From the NCBI RefSeq assembly GCF_011745145.1, contig NZ_CP050191.1, forward strand, positions 186,001 to 250,000: 64,000 nt of DNA, in the 5' to 3' direction. The first letter of the stretch is position 1. Each line of letters starts with the position of its first letter. The stretch comes from Mycobacterium sp. DL440. GTDB lineage: Bacteria; Actinomycetota; Actinomycetes; Mycobacteriales; Mycobacteriaceae. Below the pieces are notes generated by a model. That model did not search any database. It was not told the DNA's origin and saw only the letters and a program-made list of their open reading frames with translations. Both the position numbers and the translations under genes were made by a program. Positions 8,848 through 18,851 of the stretch are shown piece after piece.

Positions 8848-10520
8848 AGCTTCAGCCGCTTTCGCAGGCCGGTCGCTCGGACTGCCTGCCGGGCGATAGC
8901 CGCGCGGATTTCCGCTTCGGAACCCACGACGCGTACCCGCGTCTTGGCCCGGGTGACCGCGGTGTAGAACAACTCCCTCGTCAACAACCGGGAGTCCTCC
9001 GGGGGCAACAGCACGGTCACCTCGTCGGCCTGGCTGCCCTGAGACTTGTGGATTGTCATGGCGTGCATGGTCTCCACCTCGGTGAGCCGGCCGGTCGCGA
9101 ATGACGCGGACCCGCCCACTGTCCCACCCACGACGGCACGTAGCCCGTCCGGGGTGGCCACGGTGACGCCGGTGTCGCCGTTGTAGAGCTTGAGCCCATA
9201 ATCGTTGGCCGTCACCAGGATTGGCCGCCCGACGTACCACTGCGCCCAGGTGGGATCCCCGGTCGCCTCAGCCAGCCACCGCTGCACCTGACGGTTCCAC
9301 TGCCCGACACCGAACGGACCGTGCCGGTGCGCGCACAACAACCGATGCTCGTCGAGGATATCCAGGGCCGCACCGGCGTCCCCGAGAATCGCTGCCTGCC
9401 GCAGTGCAAGGGCGTGTGGCACAAGCACTTCCCGCAGCCGCTCGCCTGCGTCGGCAGACACCCACTCGACATGCTCACCGCCGGCCGCCAACACCTCCAC
9501 CGCACCCGAAGCGTCCCCGGCCCGGATAGCTGACGCCAGCGCACCGATCGATTCACCGAACCGGTGCGAGGTTTGCAGCGCCGCCACCCCGCGCGACCCC
9601 AGCCCGTCGACCAGGTCGGCCAACACGGCCCCGGCCTCCACCGACGCCAGCTGATCGGGATCACCCACCAGCAGTAGCCGGGTCTGCGGACGCACCGCCT
9701 CCAACAACCGGGCCATCATGGTCAGCGACACCATCGACGTCTCGTCGACGACGATCACGTCGTGCGGCAACCGATTCGCCCGGTGATGACGGAACCGTGA
9801 CGACGTGTCCGGACGCGACCCCAACAACCGGTGCAACGTGGTGGCCTGCAGCCCCGAGATCCGTTCACGGTCCACGGCATCGAGCCGGTTCACCTCGAGC
9901 TGCACAGCCTCCTGCAGCCGGGCCGCGGCCTTACCCGTCGGCGCGGCCAGCGCGATCCGCAGTGACGGCCGGCCGGCCAGCGCCGACTGCTCGGCCAAAA
10001 GCGCCAACAACCGCGCCACCGTGGTCGTCTTTCCGGTGCCCGGCCCACCCGTGAGCACGGTGAGCCCCTGCGACAACGCCACCTTCGCCGCGGCCCGCTG
10101 CTCCTCGAAACCCGGTGGGAACAACCGCGCCACATCGGGAACCATGCCGCCCGGCTGGGCGCCCACCAGGGCCAGCACGTCGTCGCACACCTGCTGCTCC
10201 TCCAACCAGTACCGGTCGAGGTACAGCAGATCCCCGAACAATCGCAGCACCGGGGGAGTGCCCAGCAGCGGGCTGGCCGCCACGGCCGCCAGCCACTCGT
10301 CGACCGGCGGCCACGGCAGCTCGGGCAGCTGGGCCTGCTCGGCCACCGCGCGCAGATCCACACACACCGAGCCGCCGCGCAAGGCGCGTACCGCCAGGGC
10401 CAGGGCCAGGGTGACAAACTGATCGGCCGCGCTGTCCTCGCCGTAGGCCAGCGTGCTCAACCGTTGAGCGACTTGCACATCGGCAGGTTCCAGGATCTCG
10501 GCGAACGCGTCCAACATCAT
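8844..10520 (-). CDS. recD: Exodeoxyribonuclease V alpha subunit RecD
   Basis: A 558-residue superfamily 1B helicase subunit of RecBCD, the double-strand-break processing machine. Walker A GGPGTGKTTT lies at about residues 158-167, with VVDETSMVS (Walker B) and the C-terminal TIHKSQGSQ and YTAVTRAKTRV motifs of the helicase core. ATG 10520 overlaps the recB stop (ATGA-type overlap), so it is translationally coupled as the last gene of recC-recB-recD. A 37-residue extension upstream is the antisense-like overlap with recB and is not the start. No key motif is missing. Confidence 0.96.
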   Translation of the reverse strand: MMLDAFAEILEPADVQVAQRLSTLAYGEDSAADQFVTLALALAVRALRGGSVCVDLRAVAEQAQLPELPWPPVDEWLAAVAASPLLGTPPVLRLFGDLLYLDRYWLEEQQVCDDVLALVGAQPGGMVPDVARLFPPGFEEQRAAAKVALSQGLTVLTGGPGTGKTTTVARLLALLAEQSALAGRPSLRIALAAPTGKAAARLQEAVQLEVNRLDAVDRERISGLQATTLHRLLGSRPDTSSRFRHHRANRLPHDVIVVDETSMVSLTMMARLLEAVRPQTRLLLVGDPDQLASVEAGAVLADLVDGLGSRGVAALQTSHRFGESIGALASAIRAGDASGAVEVLAAGGEHVEWVSADAGERLREVLVPHALALRQAAILGDAGAALDILDEHRLLCAHRHGPFGVGQWNRQVQRWLAEATGDPTWAQWYVGRPILVTANDYGLKLYNGDTGVTVATPDGLRAVVGGTVGGSASFATGRLTEVETMHAMTIHKSQGSQADEVTVLLPPEDSRLLTRELFYTAVTRAKTRVRVVGSEAEIRAAIARQAVRATGLRKRLKL

Positions 10521-13500
10521 GGAGCCCCCTGATCCAGTAGCTCCGACATCGCGATGACCAACGCGGTGGGCGGCTCCCAGCTGAACACGCCGGCCGGGTG
10601 CCCGTCGACGACGGGCGTCTGCGCCCCGCACATCCCGCGCACGAACAAATACATCACCCCGCCCAGATGCGTGCCCGGGTCGTAATCCGGCAACCGCCAG
10701 CTCAGGAACCGGTGCAACACAACGCTGTACAGCAATGCCTGGAGCGGATAGTCCGAGTGCAGCATGGCCTCTGCCATCCGGTCCCGCCCGTAATCGGCCG
10801 CGGTGAGCGGCGCGTCGCCGGTCCCCAGCCAGTTGGTCTTGTAGTCCACGACCACGAAGCGTTGCCCGATCCGCAGCACCACATCCACCGAGCCGGACAG
10901 GTAACCGCGCAGCGGCTGGCGGCCCAGCAGCCCGGTCGACAACCGCTCGGCGTAGACGGCCATCGGATCGCCGGCAGGCAGATGCGCGTCGAGCAGGGCC
11001 CCGATCTCAGCCAGCCGCGCGAACTCGCCGCCGCGCAGATCGCCACCGGCCATCGGGAACTCGAAGTCCAACTCGCACAGCCGGTCTGCCAACCCGATCC
11101 GGCGGAGCGTCACACCGGGCGCCAATGGGCCCAGTGGGGTGTCGTGCATCGGCAGCAGGGCGGCGGCCAGCTCGTCGGCCTCGATTTCGACGGGCCAGTG
11201 GGCGGCGTGGCGGCGCACCTCGGTCTGCAGCTCGGCCGTCAGATCCGCGGCCAGCGGGTCGGTGGTCTCCAGCACCGCGTGCACGAGCGACCCGAACGCG
11301 GCCCCGGTCGGAAGCGACGCCATGGGGGAGGGGACGTCGGCGCCCTGGGTGGGGGCGACGACGGCAATGTCGGTCGACTCGTCGTCGAGCTCGGCGACCT
11401 CGGGTTCGCTGGACACCCCGGAGTTTCCGGCATCTTCGGCGGCCCGCAGTAGTCCCGAATAGGACGTGCGGCGCCATGTCGTGTCGATGGAGCGGTGAAA
11501 ATGCCGCGCCGCCAGATCATCCGGTATCGGGTGGGTCGGCACCGGCATGACCGCGCCGATCACCGACTCCTCCAACACCGGGCCACCCGCGTCCGCCCAC
11601 GCCCGCAGCCGGGCCAGCGCATCGTCATCGGAGACCCTGGCCGGTGCGCAGCGATCGGGCACCGCGGACTGCCCGGGAGCGCGCCCCCGCAGCAGGCGCG
11701 ACAGACCGCCGTTCGGCTCGTCGTTGGACGGTGCCCACCACGCCACCACCTGTGACTGGGCCCGCGTCATCGCCACATAGGTCAGGCGGCTGTCGTCGGC
11801 GGCCGCCTCGGTGCGGCCGGCGCGGGTCACCGCCGGATCGGGGCCGCCGATCTGCAGACAGCGCACCCCCTCATCGTGGAACAACACCAGATCCGGCTCC
11901 GGCACATACCGATTGAACGCGAACGGCAGGTACACGATGGGGAACTGCAGTCCCTTGCTCACCCACACCGTCATGATCTGCACCGCGGCGGCATCGCTGT
12001 CCAGGCGCCGGTTGCGCTCGGACGCGCCGCCGCCCTCGGCGCGCTGGGTGCGCAGCCAGTCCCGCAGTGCGGCCAGTCCGAAGCCCTCCCGGTGGGCGGT
12101 GTCGCCGAGCAGCTGAGTCATGTGGGCCAGGTCGGTCATCAACCGCTCTCCGCCCTGCCAGGACAGCACCCGCCTGCCCATACCGGCCAGCTGCGCGGCC
12201 TCGAAGATCGCCGCCACACCGCGCTCGCGGGCATGGCCGGCCCAGGTGCGCAGCGTGTCGGCGACCCGGTCGGTCAACGCATCACCCCCCGCGGCAAGGG
12301 TTTCCGCGGTCTCCCCGAAGAACATCGTGGCGGCCGCGGCGCGCACCAGCCCGGGACGGTGCGGCTGGTCGAAGGCCTCCAGCAGATACAGCCAGTCCTC
12401 GGCCGCCTCGGAATTGAACACGTCCGAATCCCCGGTGTAGACCGCGGGGATGCCGGCGTCGAGCAGCGCGGTGTGGCAGGCCCGGGCGTCCTTGTGGGTC
12501 TCGACGATCACCGCGATGTCGCCCGCCTCCAGTTTCTGGCCGGCGTAGGTGGCGCCGCTGGCCAGCAACGCCCCGATGTCGGCGGCCAGGTCCCTGCCGA
12601 TGTGGTGGCGCAGATCGGCGATCGGAATCACCCTGGTACCGGTGCGATTCCGCGTCACCACCCGCAGCCGGAACGGGTCATTGCGCGGCGCTCCGGCCAG
12701 CCGATGCCCCTGATGGTGTGCCTGCACGTCGTGCACCACGATGTCGGGGCCGCCGAGTTCGGCGCCGCGCAGCACCGCCTGCAGACGGTCGACCAGCACA
12801 CTGTCACTGCGCCAGTTGGTGCCCAGCGTCTGCTTGTCCCCGGCGGTCGCCGCGGCCCGCAGGTAGGTGTCGATGTCCCCGCCGCGGAACGCGTAGATCG
12901 CCTGCTTGGGGTCACCGATCAAGATCAGGGTGGACCGTCCGGAGAACGCGCGCTCGATCACCTGCCACTGCACCGGGTCGGTGTCCTGGAACTCGTCGAC
13001 CATCACGATCGGCCAGCGCTGCGCCATCCGGACCCGGGCTGCGGAATTCTCGGCGGCCAAGGCGCCGGCCAGCCGGGTCAACAGATCGTCGTAACCCAGC
13101 ACGCCGCGGCGCCGTTTGCGAATCTCCAACTCCGCCAGCACCGCCCGCGCGAACGCCACCCGAATCCCCGCCGGGGACTCCGGTTCGGGGTCCAGCGGGC
13201 GCAGCTCGGTCGCCGGATTGGCCACCACCACCCGGGCCAGCCGCAGCGCCTCGGCATACCCCAGCTCCGGGGTATCCCGCTGAGCACCGAAGTGGGCGAG
13301 ATACAGATCGTCGGTGATCTCGCAGACCAACTCGTCGAGACTTTCGACCAGCGTCACACCCGAATCGCTGTCCCCGGCCACACCGAGGGATTTCAGTACG
13401 ATCTGGCAGAACTGATGCGTGGTGGCGATCGTCGCCGCATCGAAACCGGCCAGAGCGTCGCGCAGCCGCTGCCCGCGGGCCGCCTGGTCCTCGGCGATCA

Positions 13501-13771
13501 GATACTGCAACAGATCGTTGTCGGCGCGTGAGGGGTCCTCCAACGCCGCCAGAGCGCTGACGATCTGGGCGCGCACCCGCTCACGCAGCTCCTGACTGGC
13601 GGCCCGCCCGAAGGTGATGAGCAGCATCTGATCCAGCGTCGCCGCGCCCTCGGCCACCAGGCGGGTCACCAGCCCGGCCAGCGCGAAGGTCTTGCCGGTG
13701 CCCGCGCTGGCCTCCAACACCGTGGTGGTGTTGGTCAGCGGCAGTGGGCCGATCAGGTCGAAGACGTTCAC
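10517..13771 (-). CDS. recB: Exodeoxyribonuclease V beta subunit RecB
   Basis: A 1084-residue helicase-nuclease subunit of RecBCD, with 3'-5' translocation and the complex's single nuclease site. Walker A ASAGTGKT is at residues 21-28, the helicase motif DEFQDTDP near 300, YAFRGGD just after, and the nuclease motif with Asp and DYKTNW near the C terminus. The start is GTG 13771, which overlaps the recC stop (GTGA); the 56 codons upstream in frame are only the recC 3' end read in another frame. The three genes form one overlapping operon, as in M. tuberculosis. Confidence 0.96.
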   Translation of the reverse strand: MNVFDLIGPLPLTNTTTVLEASAGTGKTFALAGLVTRLVAEGAATLDQMLLITFGRAASQELRERVRAQIVSALAALEDPSRADNDLLQYLIAEDQAARGQRLRDALAGFDAATIATTHQFCQIVLKSLGVAGDSDSGVTLVESLDELVCEITDDLYLAHFGAQRDTPELGYAEALRLARVVVANPATELRPLDPEPESPAGIRVAFARAVLAELEIRKRRRGVLGYDDLLTRLAGALAAENSAARVRMAQRWPIVMVDEFQDTDPVQWQVIERAFSGRSTLILIGDPKQAIYAFRGGDIDTYLRAAATAGDKQTLGTNWRSDSVLVDRLQAVLRGAELGGPDIVVHDVQAHHQGHRLAGAPRNDPFRLRVVTRNRTGTRVIPIADLRHHIGRDLAADIGALLASGATYAGQKLEAGDIAVIVETHKDARACHTALLDAGIPAVYTGDSDVFNSEAAEDWLYLLEAFDQPHRPGLVRAAAATMFFGETAETLAAGGDALTDRVADTLRTWAGHARERGVAAIFEAAQLAGMGRRVLSWQGGERLMTDLAHMTQLLGDTAHREGFGLAALRDWLRTQRAEGGGASERNRRLDSDAAAVQIMTVWVSKGLQFPIVYLPFAFNRYVPEPDLVLFHDEGVRCLQIGGPDPAVTRAGRTEAAADDSRLTYVAMTRAQSQVVAWWAPSNDEPNGGLSRLLRGRAPGQSAVPDRCAPARVSDDDALARLRAWADAGGPVLEESVIGAVMPVPTHPIPDDLAARHFHRSIDTTWRRTSYSGLLRAAEDAGNSGVSSEPEVAELDDESTDIAVVAPTQGADVPSPMASLPTGAAFGSLVHAVLETTDPLAADLTAELQTEVRRHAAHWPVEIEADELAAALLPMHDTPLGPLAPGVTLRRIGLADRLCELDFEFPMAGGDLRGGEFARLAEIGALLDAHLPAGDPMAVYAERLSTGLLGRQPLRGYLSGSVDVVLRIGQRFVVVDYKTNWLGTGDAPLTAADYGRDRMAEAMLHSDYPLQALLYSVVLHRFLSWRLPDYDPGTHLGGVMYLFVRGMCGAQTPVVDGHPAGVFSWEPPTALVIAMSELLDQGAP

Positions 13772-16700
13772 CGGACCGACCTTTCGGCCTGCATCTCGGC
13801 CCGTAGGACTGGCAGCCACAACCGCTCGGAATATTCGCCGAGACCAAGTCCGACCAGCCGGCTCAACGGCGCGCCGCGGCCCCACGCCCGCACATGGGCC
13901 GGCGCCTCGTCCTCCCCAGGGTATTTGCCGCTGCGCCACCGGAATCCGGCCTCGCGTTCCGGGTCGTCACCGGCGTGGCGTGCTGCCGCCCACGCATAGG
14001 AGGTCTTGATGGGCAGCGGCAATGGCTCCCGCCGGCCCGCGTCGTAGATGGCGACCAGATCGGCCAGCAGCGCCACCGGATCGTCCGGACGACCCAGCCC
14101 TTCGATGCGCGGGGTGTCGCCGCGGCGGGGCCGCCCGATGCACACCGCCGACCAGTCGCGGTCGGGATGCCCGGCAGCCAACGCCAGCAACGGAATCCAG
14201 GACTGCAGCAGATGCTTGCCGTCGAGCTTGGAGTAGGTCACCGACACCAGCCGGTCGCCGAAAACCGGCGAGACCGTGCCGGTGAGCCGCCGCCCGGTGC
14301 CCAGGTCGATGTCGACGTCATAGGCCTGCGCGTCGGCATCCCGGTACCGCAGCGCCTCGGCGGCCAGCAGCGCACACCGATCACGCAGCGCGACCGCGCG
14401 GCGCCAGCCCAACTGGCCCGGCGGCAGGGTGCCGCGCCGCCACTCGGCCTGCTGGGCGTCGGCCGGGGTCATGCCCCCCATGATGTCGCCGAGCATGCGA
14501 TCGCCGACGGTCCACTCCTCCAGCGCATCGATATCGACGGGCATCACATCCGACACCCCGTCCACATCCCAGGGCAGCGTGTAGTCCAGTGCCCGGAAGA
14601 AGCCCTTCACCGGATCCCTGAAGAACGTGGCGAGATCCTCCAACGCGACGTCCCCGGTGGGCGGCGACGGAAGTTGACGGGCGAAGAACGGCGGCCGTTC
14701 CGCCCGCTGCCCGGCGCTGGCCTGCGCCGCGGTCAGCACCGTGGGATCGAACGTGAACGGTCCGTCGGGAAGTAGCGCGCCGGGGGTGACATTACGAATA
14801 TCGAAGGGCTGCAACGGGTGTGTGGTGACGACATCCACCGGCTGCTCGGCGGTGATCTTCAGCGTGTCGATCAGCTCGGACAATGGCACCGCCGGCGGTC
14901 GGGCCTGCCCGGAGTATTCGTTGGCGCCGGTATAGGTGACCACGAGGGTCTGTGTGGCCGCGCCGATCGCGTCGAGCAGCAACTGGCGGTCCTCGGAGCG
15001 GATGTCGCGCTCACCCGTGCGCGGGTCGCGGGCCAGGACGTCGTCGCCGTCGACGGCACCCAGCCGCGGAAACACGCCGTCGTCCAGCCCGACCAGGCAC
15101 ACCACGCGGTGCGGCACCGAGCGCATCGGCACCATGGTGCACACCGTCAGGGTTCCGGTGCGGAAGTTGGCCCGCGTCGGACGGCCGGCCAGATGCCGAT
15201 CCAGCAGCGCGCGAACATCACTGAGCCGCAGTGGTGTTGCTGCCGCACCCGCGGCCTCGCCGATCTCGGCGAACTCGCGCTGCACCTGGGCCGCCGGCCA
15301 CTCCTCGTCGGAGTACGCCAGCGCCTCGATCCCCGTGCCCAGCGCCGACAACCACTCGTCGAGGTGGCGGACGCCGCTGAGCTGACGGACCGTGTGGCTG
15401 AGTTTCTCCACGAAGTCGGCGAACCGGCCGGCCAGCTCGACCCGGTTGCTGCTGACGTCGTCGAGTGGCAGCGTGGTGCCCAGCCAGGCATGCGAGTCAT
15501 CGGACATGGCCACTCCGGCGAGCACCCGGTCGATGCCGAAACGCCAGGTGTTGTGCACGAATTCGACGCCGTAGGGGCTGCGGTGCTCCTGATCGAAACC
15601 CCACCGGATGTTGGCCTCGCGCACCCAGGCGGTGACGGCCTCCAGATCATCATCGGTGAACCCGAACCGGGCCCGCACCGGGTCTGACTCAGCCAGGTTG
15701 AGCACCTCGCTCGCGGTGGCCCGCCCACCGGCCAGCGTCAGCACCGACGAGGCCACCGACAGCAGCGGATTCGTCTGCACCAGAGCGCGATCGGCCAACC
15801 GCACCCGCAGCTTGTGCGCCGGATGCGCGCCGCGCACCACATCGCCCAGCCCGAACCCGGCCGTGATCAACGGTGCATAGGTCTCGATGTCGGGGCACAT
15901 CACCAGGATGTCGCGGGGCTCCAGGGTCGGATCGTCGGCGAGCAGGCCCAGCAGCACCTCGCGCAGCACCTCGATCTGACGGGCGGGGCCGTGACAGCTG
16001 TGCACCTGCACCGAGCGGTCCTCACGCCGTGGCACCCGCCCGGCCGGGCGGACCGCGTTGGCCGCGATATCGGCCTGCAGCCAGCCCAGCACAGTGTCGG
16101 GATAGCCTGTGCTGCTGAGATATTCGTCGGTATCAGGGATCGGCAGGCTGCGCTGCAACTCCCGCAGATCCCGGCCGAGGGTGGCCAGTAGCGGGTGGCG
16201 CACATCGCGGTGACTGTTGTCCTCGCGGCGGGGGAGCGGGCCGGTGTGCGCGGCCAGCGACTGCCACAGGTCATCGCTGGGGTGCGGCAACCACAGGTGC
16301 AGATCGTGATGGGTCGCCAGCGCGGTGAGCAACTCGATCTCGGTGACCGGTAACCGCGTGTGCCCGAACAACGACAACCGCTCGGGCAGATCGCTGGGCG
16401 ATTCGGTCAGCCGGGCAAGGGTTTTCGCGTGCCGGACGTGCGGTGGCTCGGCGTCGATCCGCTCGAGGAGCGCCTGCCACAGCGGCGCCTGCCAGGACAG
16501 ATCGTCGGGCAGCTCCGCCCAATCGACCAGCAGTTGCGGGCGCTGCCGCGCATACGAGGCGAACAGTCCCGCCAGCCGTCGAGCGACCGCATAGCGCCGG
16601 CCCTGGCGCAGCTCGTACTCGTCACCGGTCTCGAAGTGACCGAGGTGGGTGGCCACCGGCGCACACCACGGCCGATCCAGGTTGTCGTCGATGACCGCCA

Positions 16701-16971
16701 GCAGTGGCCAGGTCATCGCGTCGGCCGACCAGGGATCGTCGTCGGCGGTCCCGGTCAGCTCGGCGATCAGCGAACGCGGATTACGGAACTCGACCGCCGC
16801 GCACACGCCCAGCCGGTTCGACAGCCGCTGACTCAGCCAGCGCTCCACGCCCTTGGCCGGCACCAGCACCAGCTCCTGGGCGAACGGATCAGCCGGCGGG
16901 TGCGACAGCAGATCTGCCAGCCCGTCGGCGAGCAGATCGGTGCGCTCGGCCCGGTGCAGGTGCAATGCCAT
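13768..16971 (-). CDS. recC: Exodeoxyribonuclease V gamma subunit RecC
   Basis: A 1067-residue RecC subunit, the part of RecBCD that scans for Chi and holds the split DNA strands. It starts MALHLHRAERTDLLADGLAD, matching the family's N-terminal strand and helix, and contains LPVTEIELLTAL and DILVMCPDIETYAPLI typical of the inactivated helicase-like domains. It is the first gene of the recC-recB-recD operon. The MFS gene ends 24 bases upstream on the same strand, so read-through from it is possible. Confidence 0.95.
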   Translation of the reverse strand: MALHLHRAERTDLLADGLADLLSHPPADPFAQELVLVPAKGVERWLSQRLSNRLGVCAAVEFRNPRSLIAELTGTADDDPWSADAMTWPLLAVIDDNLDRPWCAPVATHLGHFETGDEYELRQGRRYAVARRLAGLFASYARQRPQLLVDWAELPDDLSWQAPLWQALLERIDAEPPHVRHAKTLARLTESPSDLPERLSLFGHTRLPVTEIELLTALATHHDLHLWLPHPSDDLWQSLAAHTGPLPRREDNSHRDVRHPLLATLGRDLRELQRSLPIPDTDEYLSSTGYPDTVLGWLQADIAANAVRPAGRVPRREDRSVQVHSCHGPARQIEVLREVLLGLLADDPTLEPRDILVMCPDIETYAPLITAGFGLGDVVRGAHPAHKLRVRLADRALVQTNPLLSVASSVLTLAGGRATASEVLNLAESDPVRARFGFTDDDLEAVTAWVREANIRWGFDQEHRSPYGVEFVHNTWRFGIDRVLAGVAMSDDSHAWLGTTLPLDDVSSNRVELAGRFADFVEKLSHTVRQLSGVRHLDEWLSALGTGIEALAYSDEEWPAAQVQREFAEIGEAAGAAATPLRLSDVRALLDRHLAGRPTRANFRTGTLTVCTMVPMRSVPHRVVCLVGLDDGVFPRLGAVDGDDVLARDPRTGERDIRSEDRQLLLDAIGAATQTLVVTYTGANEYSGQARPPAVPLSELIDTLKITAEQPVDVVTTHPLQPFDIRNVTPGALLPDGPFTFDPTVLTAAQASAGQRAERPPFFARQLPSPPTGDVALEDLATFFRDPVKGFFRALDYTLPWDVDGVSDVMPVDIDALEEWTVGDRMLGDIMGGMTPADAQQAEWRRGTLPPGQLGWRRAVALRDRCALLAAEALRYRDADAQAYDVDIDLGTGRRLTGTVSPVFGDRLVSVTYSKLDGKHLLQSWIPLLALAAGHPDRDWSAVCIGRPRRGDTPRIEGLGRPDDPVALLADLVAIYDAGRREPLPLPIKTSYAWAAARHAGDDPEREAGFRWRSGKYPGEDEAPAHVRAWGRGAPLSRLVGLGLGEYSERLWLPVLRAEMQAERSVR

Positions 16972-16995
16972 CGAGAGACACGATAGGAGACCCGA

Positions 16996-18246
16996 TCAGA
17001 GTGTTGCTGCGTTTGGCGCCGACAGTGCGGCGGGTCGAGTGGCGAGTGCGACCGCGAGGGTCAGCGCGCCGGCGATGACGAACGCCACCCGCACGCTGAA
17101 CATGTCGGCCGCGCCGCCCAACAACGCCGCGGCGAACGGGCGCGACCCGAGGAAGCCGACCAGCCACAGCGCCATGATGCGGCCCCGCAGTTCTTCGGGT
17201 GCCCGCTCCTGCACGACAGTGCTCAGGCCCGTCATCGCCCAACCGAAGCCCAGCCCCGCGACCGCGAAACCGGCCAGCGCCAAGGCCGTGACGGTACCTA
17301 CCGCGAGCAGTCCACAGCCGGCCACGAGCAGCCACAACCCGATTGCCGAAACCCGGGCGGCCGCCAGCCGGCCACGCATCGACGCCAGCACCACCATGCC
17401 GACCGCCGCGCCGATGCCGAACGCCGCCGAGAGCGCACCGACCAGGTGGGCGCCGCCACCGAGGTCCTCGGCCATCGACGGGGTGAGCGTGATCGACGGA
17501 TCGGAGGCGAACCCGACGGTCGCCACGGCCAGCAGGGCCAGCAGCAGCGGGCGGTCCCGCCAGACGTACGTCAGCGCCGCCCGCACGCGGTAATCCCCGT
17601 GCGGGCTGCGCTCCGGCCGGGTCGGGAAGGTGACCAGCAGCAGGAAGATCGCGAACACCATGTGCAGGCCCGCGCTGATCGCGAAGCCGGGCGCCGCACC
17701 GAGCCGCGCGGCCAGGAAAGCGCCGATGGCCGGACCGAGGATCCGGCCGATGGTCATCGGAATGCTGTTGAGCGCCATGGCCGTCGCGAGCTCGCCGTCG
17801 CGGATCAGGCTCGGTACCACCGACTGCATGGCCGGTCCGCCGATGACGAATCCGAAGCCGACCAGGGTGGAGCCGACGAGCACGGGTACCGCCGCCGCGG
17901 TGCCCTGCAGGTCGGGGTCCAGGGCCAGCCAGAGAGCGGTCGAGCCCGAGCCGATGATGCACAACACCCGGCCCCACAGGATCTGGCGGGCCGGGTCGCC
18001 GATGTCGGCCCACTTGCCGCTGGTCGGGCTCAGGATGAGTTGCGGCAGGAACTGTGCGACGCCGACCATGCCCACCATCACCGCCGAACCGGTGGCGTCG
18101 AAGATCACGATGGCCGCGACGATGCCGTGCGTCCACACCGCGACGACCGAGAACATCTTGCCCCAGAACAGGGCGCCGAACACCGGGTCGAACATCAACC
18201 GCAGGGCACCGCGCGGCTGCGGGCGGGCAGTGGTCTGGGCTGTCAC
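16996..18246 (-). CDS. Major facilitator superfamily transporter
   Basis: A 416-residue MFS exporter-like protein with about 12 hydrophobic segments. The N-terminal half carries a GKWADIGDPARQ loop in the place of the MFS signature loop between helices 2 and 3. It resembles the MFS_3/enterobactin-exporter type. The start is GTG 18246, which overlaps the MarR stop (GTGA), so the two are translationally coupled and the transporter is probably controlled by that MarR protein. Substrate unknown; drug or siderophore efflux would be the usual guesses. The pair interrupts the recC-echA3 adjacency I expect from M. tuberculosis. Confidence 0.9.
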   Translation of the reverse strand: MTAQTTARPQPRGALRLMFDPVFGALFWGKMFSVVAVWTHGIVAAIVIFDATGSAVMVGMVGVAQFLPQLILSPTSGKWADIGDPARQILWGRVLCIIGSGSTALWLALDPDLQGTAAAVPVLVGSTLVGFGFVIGGPAMQSVVPSLIRDGELATAMALNSIPMTIGRILGPAIGAFLAARLGAAPGFAISAGLHMVFAIFLLLVTFPTRPERSPHGDYRVRAALTYVWRDRPLLLALLAVATVGFASDPSITLTPSMAEDLGGGAHLVGALSAAFGIGAAVGMVVLASMRGRLAAARVSAIGLWLLVAGCGLLAVGTVTALALAGFAVAGLGFGWAMTGLSTVVQERAPEELRGRIMALWLVGFLGSRPFAAALLGGAADMFSVRVAFVIAGALTLAVALATRPAALSAPNAATL

Positions 18247-18719
18247 GAGCTGATCCCCCGCTCGAAATCGGTGACCAGCTGCTCCAACAGGTCGACGAGT
18301 TTGTCGACGTCGGACTCGGACCATTCGGCGACGGTCTCGGCGACCATCTCGCGGCGCCGTTCGGTCACGTCGGCCAGGGCCTCGCGGCCTTCAGCGGTGA
18401 GGGTGAGGACGCACCGGCGTTGATCCTCGACGTCTTGGGTTTTGGTGAGCAGCCCGGCGGCGACGACGTTGGCGACGGTGCGGCTGGCGGTGGAGTGCTC
18501 GACTGCCATGTACTCGGCCACCTCGCCGACCGAGGCGCTCTGCCCGGCCCTCTCCCGCTGCTCGACGGCGCGGAGCACCCGCAGCGTCGACAGCGACGGG
18601 ACGCTGCCCGACCCGTCGATCAGCCGGCGCCGCCACCCGGGGCGCTGCCGGACGATGTGGATGCGCACCAGAAGCTCATCGAGTTGGTTGTAGCGAGGCA
18701 CTATATGTGCATAGCACAT
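18243..18719 (-). CDS. MarR-family transcriptional regulator
   Basis: A 158-residue winged-helix repressor. The recognition region (SVGEVAEYMAVEHSTASRTV) and the wing with DVEDQRRCVLTLTAEG are clear. The start is uncertain between ATG 18719 and GTG 18701. Both sit in or beside an inverted repeat (18704-18720), so the operator may overlap the translation start and the mRNA may be leaderless. Frames further upstream (73 codons) are not protein-like. It is coupled by overlap to the MFS gene and is likely to repress it and itself. Confidence 0.88.
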   Translation of the reverse strand: MCYAHIVPRYNQLDELLVRIHIVRQRPGWRRRLIDGSGSVPSLSTLRVLRAVEQRERAGQSASVGEVAEYMAVEHSTASRTVANVVAAGLLTKTQDVEDQRRCVLTLTAEGREALADVTERRREMVAETVAEWSESDVDKLVDLLEQLVTDFERGISS

Positions 18720-18720
18720 A
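18704..18720. promoter_or_regulatory. Inverted repeat, likely MarR operator
   Basis: TATGTGC-ATA-GCACATA is a perfect 7-bp inverted repeat with a 3-base spacer, in an AT-rich pocket at the start of the MarR gene and upstream of the divergent DUF559 gene. The size and position fit MarR autoregulation. Confidence 0.6.
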
Positions 18721-18764
18721 CATATATTTCCGGCGGAGGCGCGTGTGCGCGGCGTTGACCGCGC

Positions 18765-18810
18765 GCGTAGCGCTGTGACGGACGAACGGCCCAGAAATCG
18801 CCATAGCGCT
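18765..18810. repeat. 46-bp repeat, upstream copy
   Basis: This block matches 19686-19731 at 39 of 46 positions in direct orientation, with no gaps. Each copy begins GCGTAGCGCTGTG and ends with AGCGCT, so it is also an imperfect palindrome (AGCGCTGTGRCG against CGCCATAGCGCT). The two copies bracket the DUF559 gene. Confidence 0.8.
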
Positions 18811-18851
18811 GCATGCGTGAAGCTGTCGGTAGCCCTCGGCAGACTCCGCCC

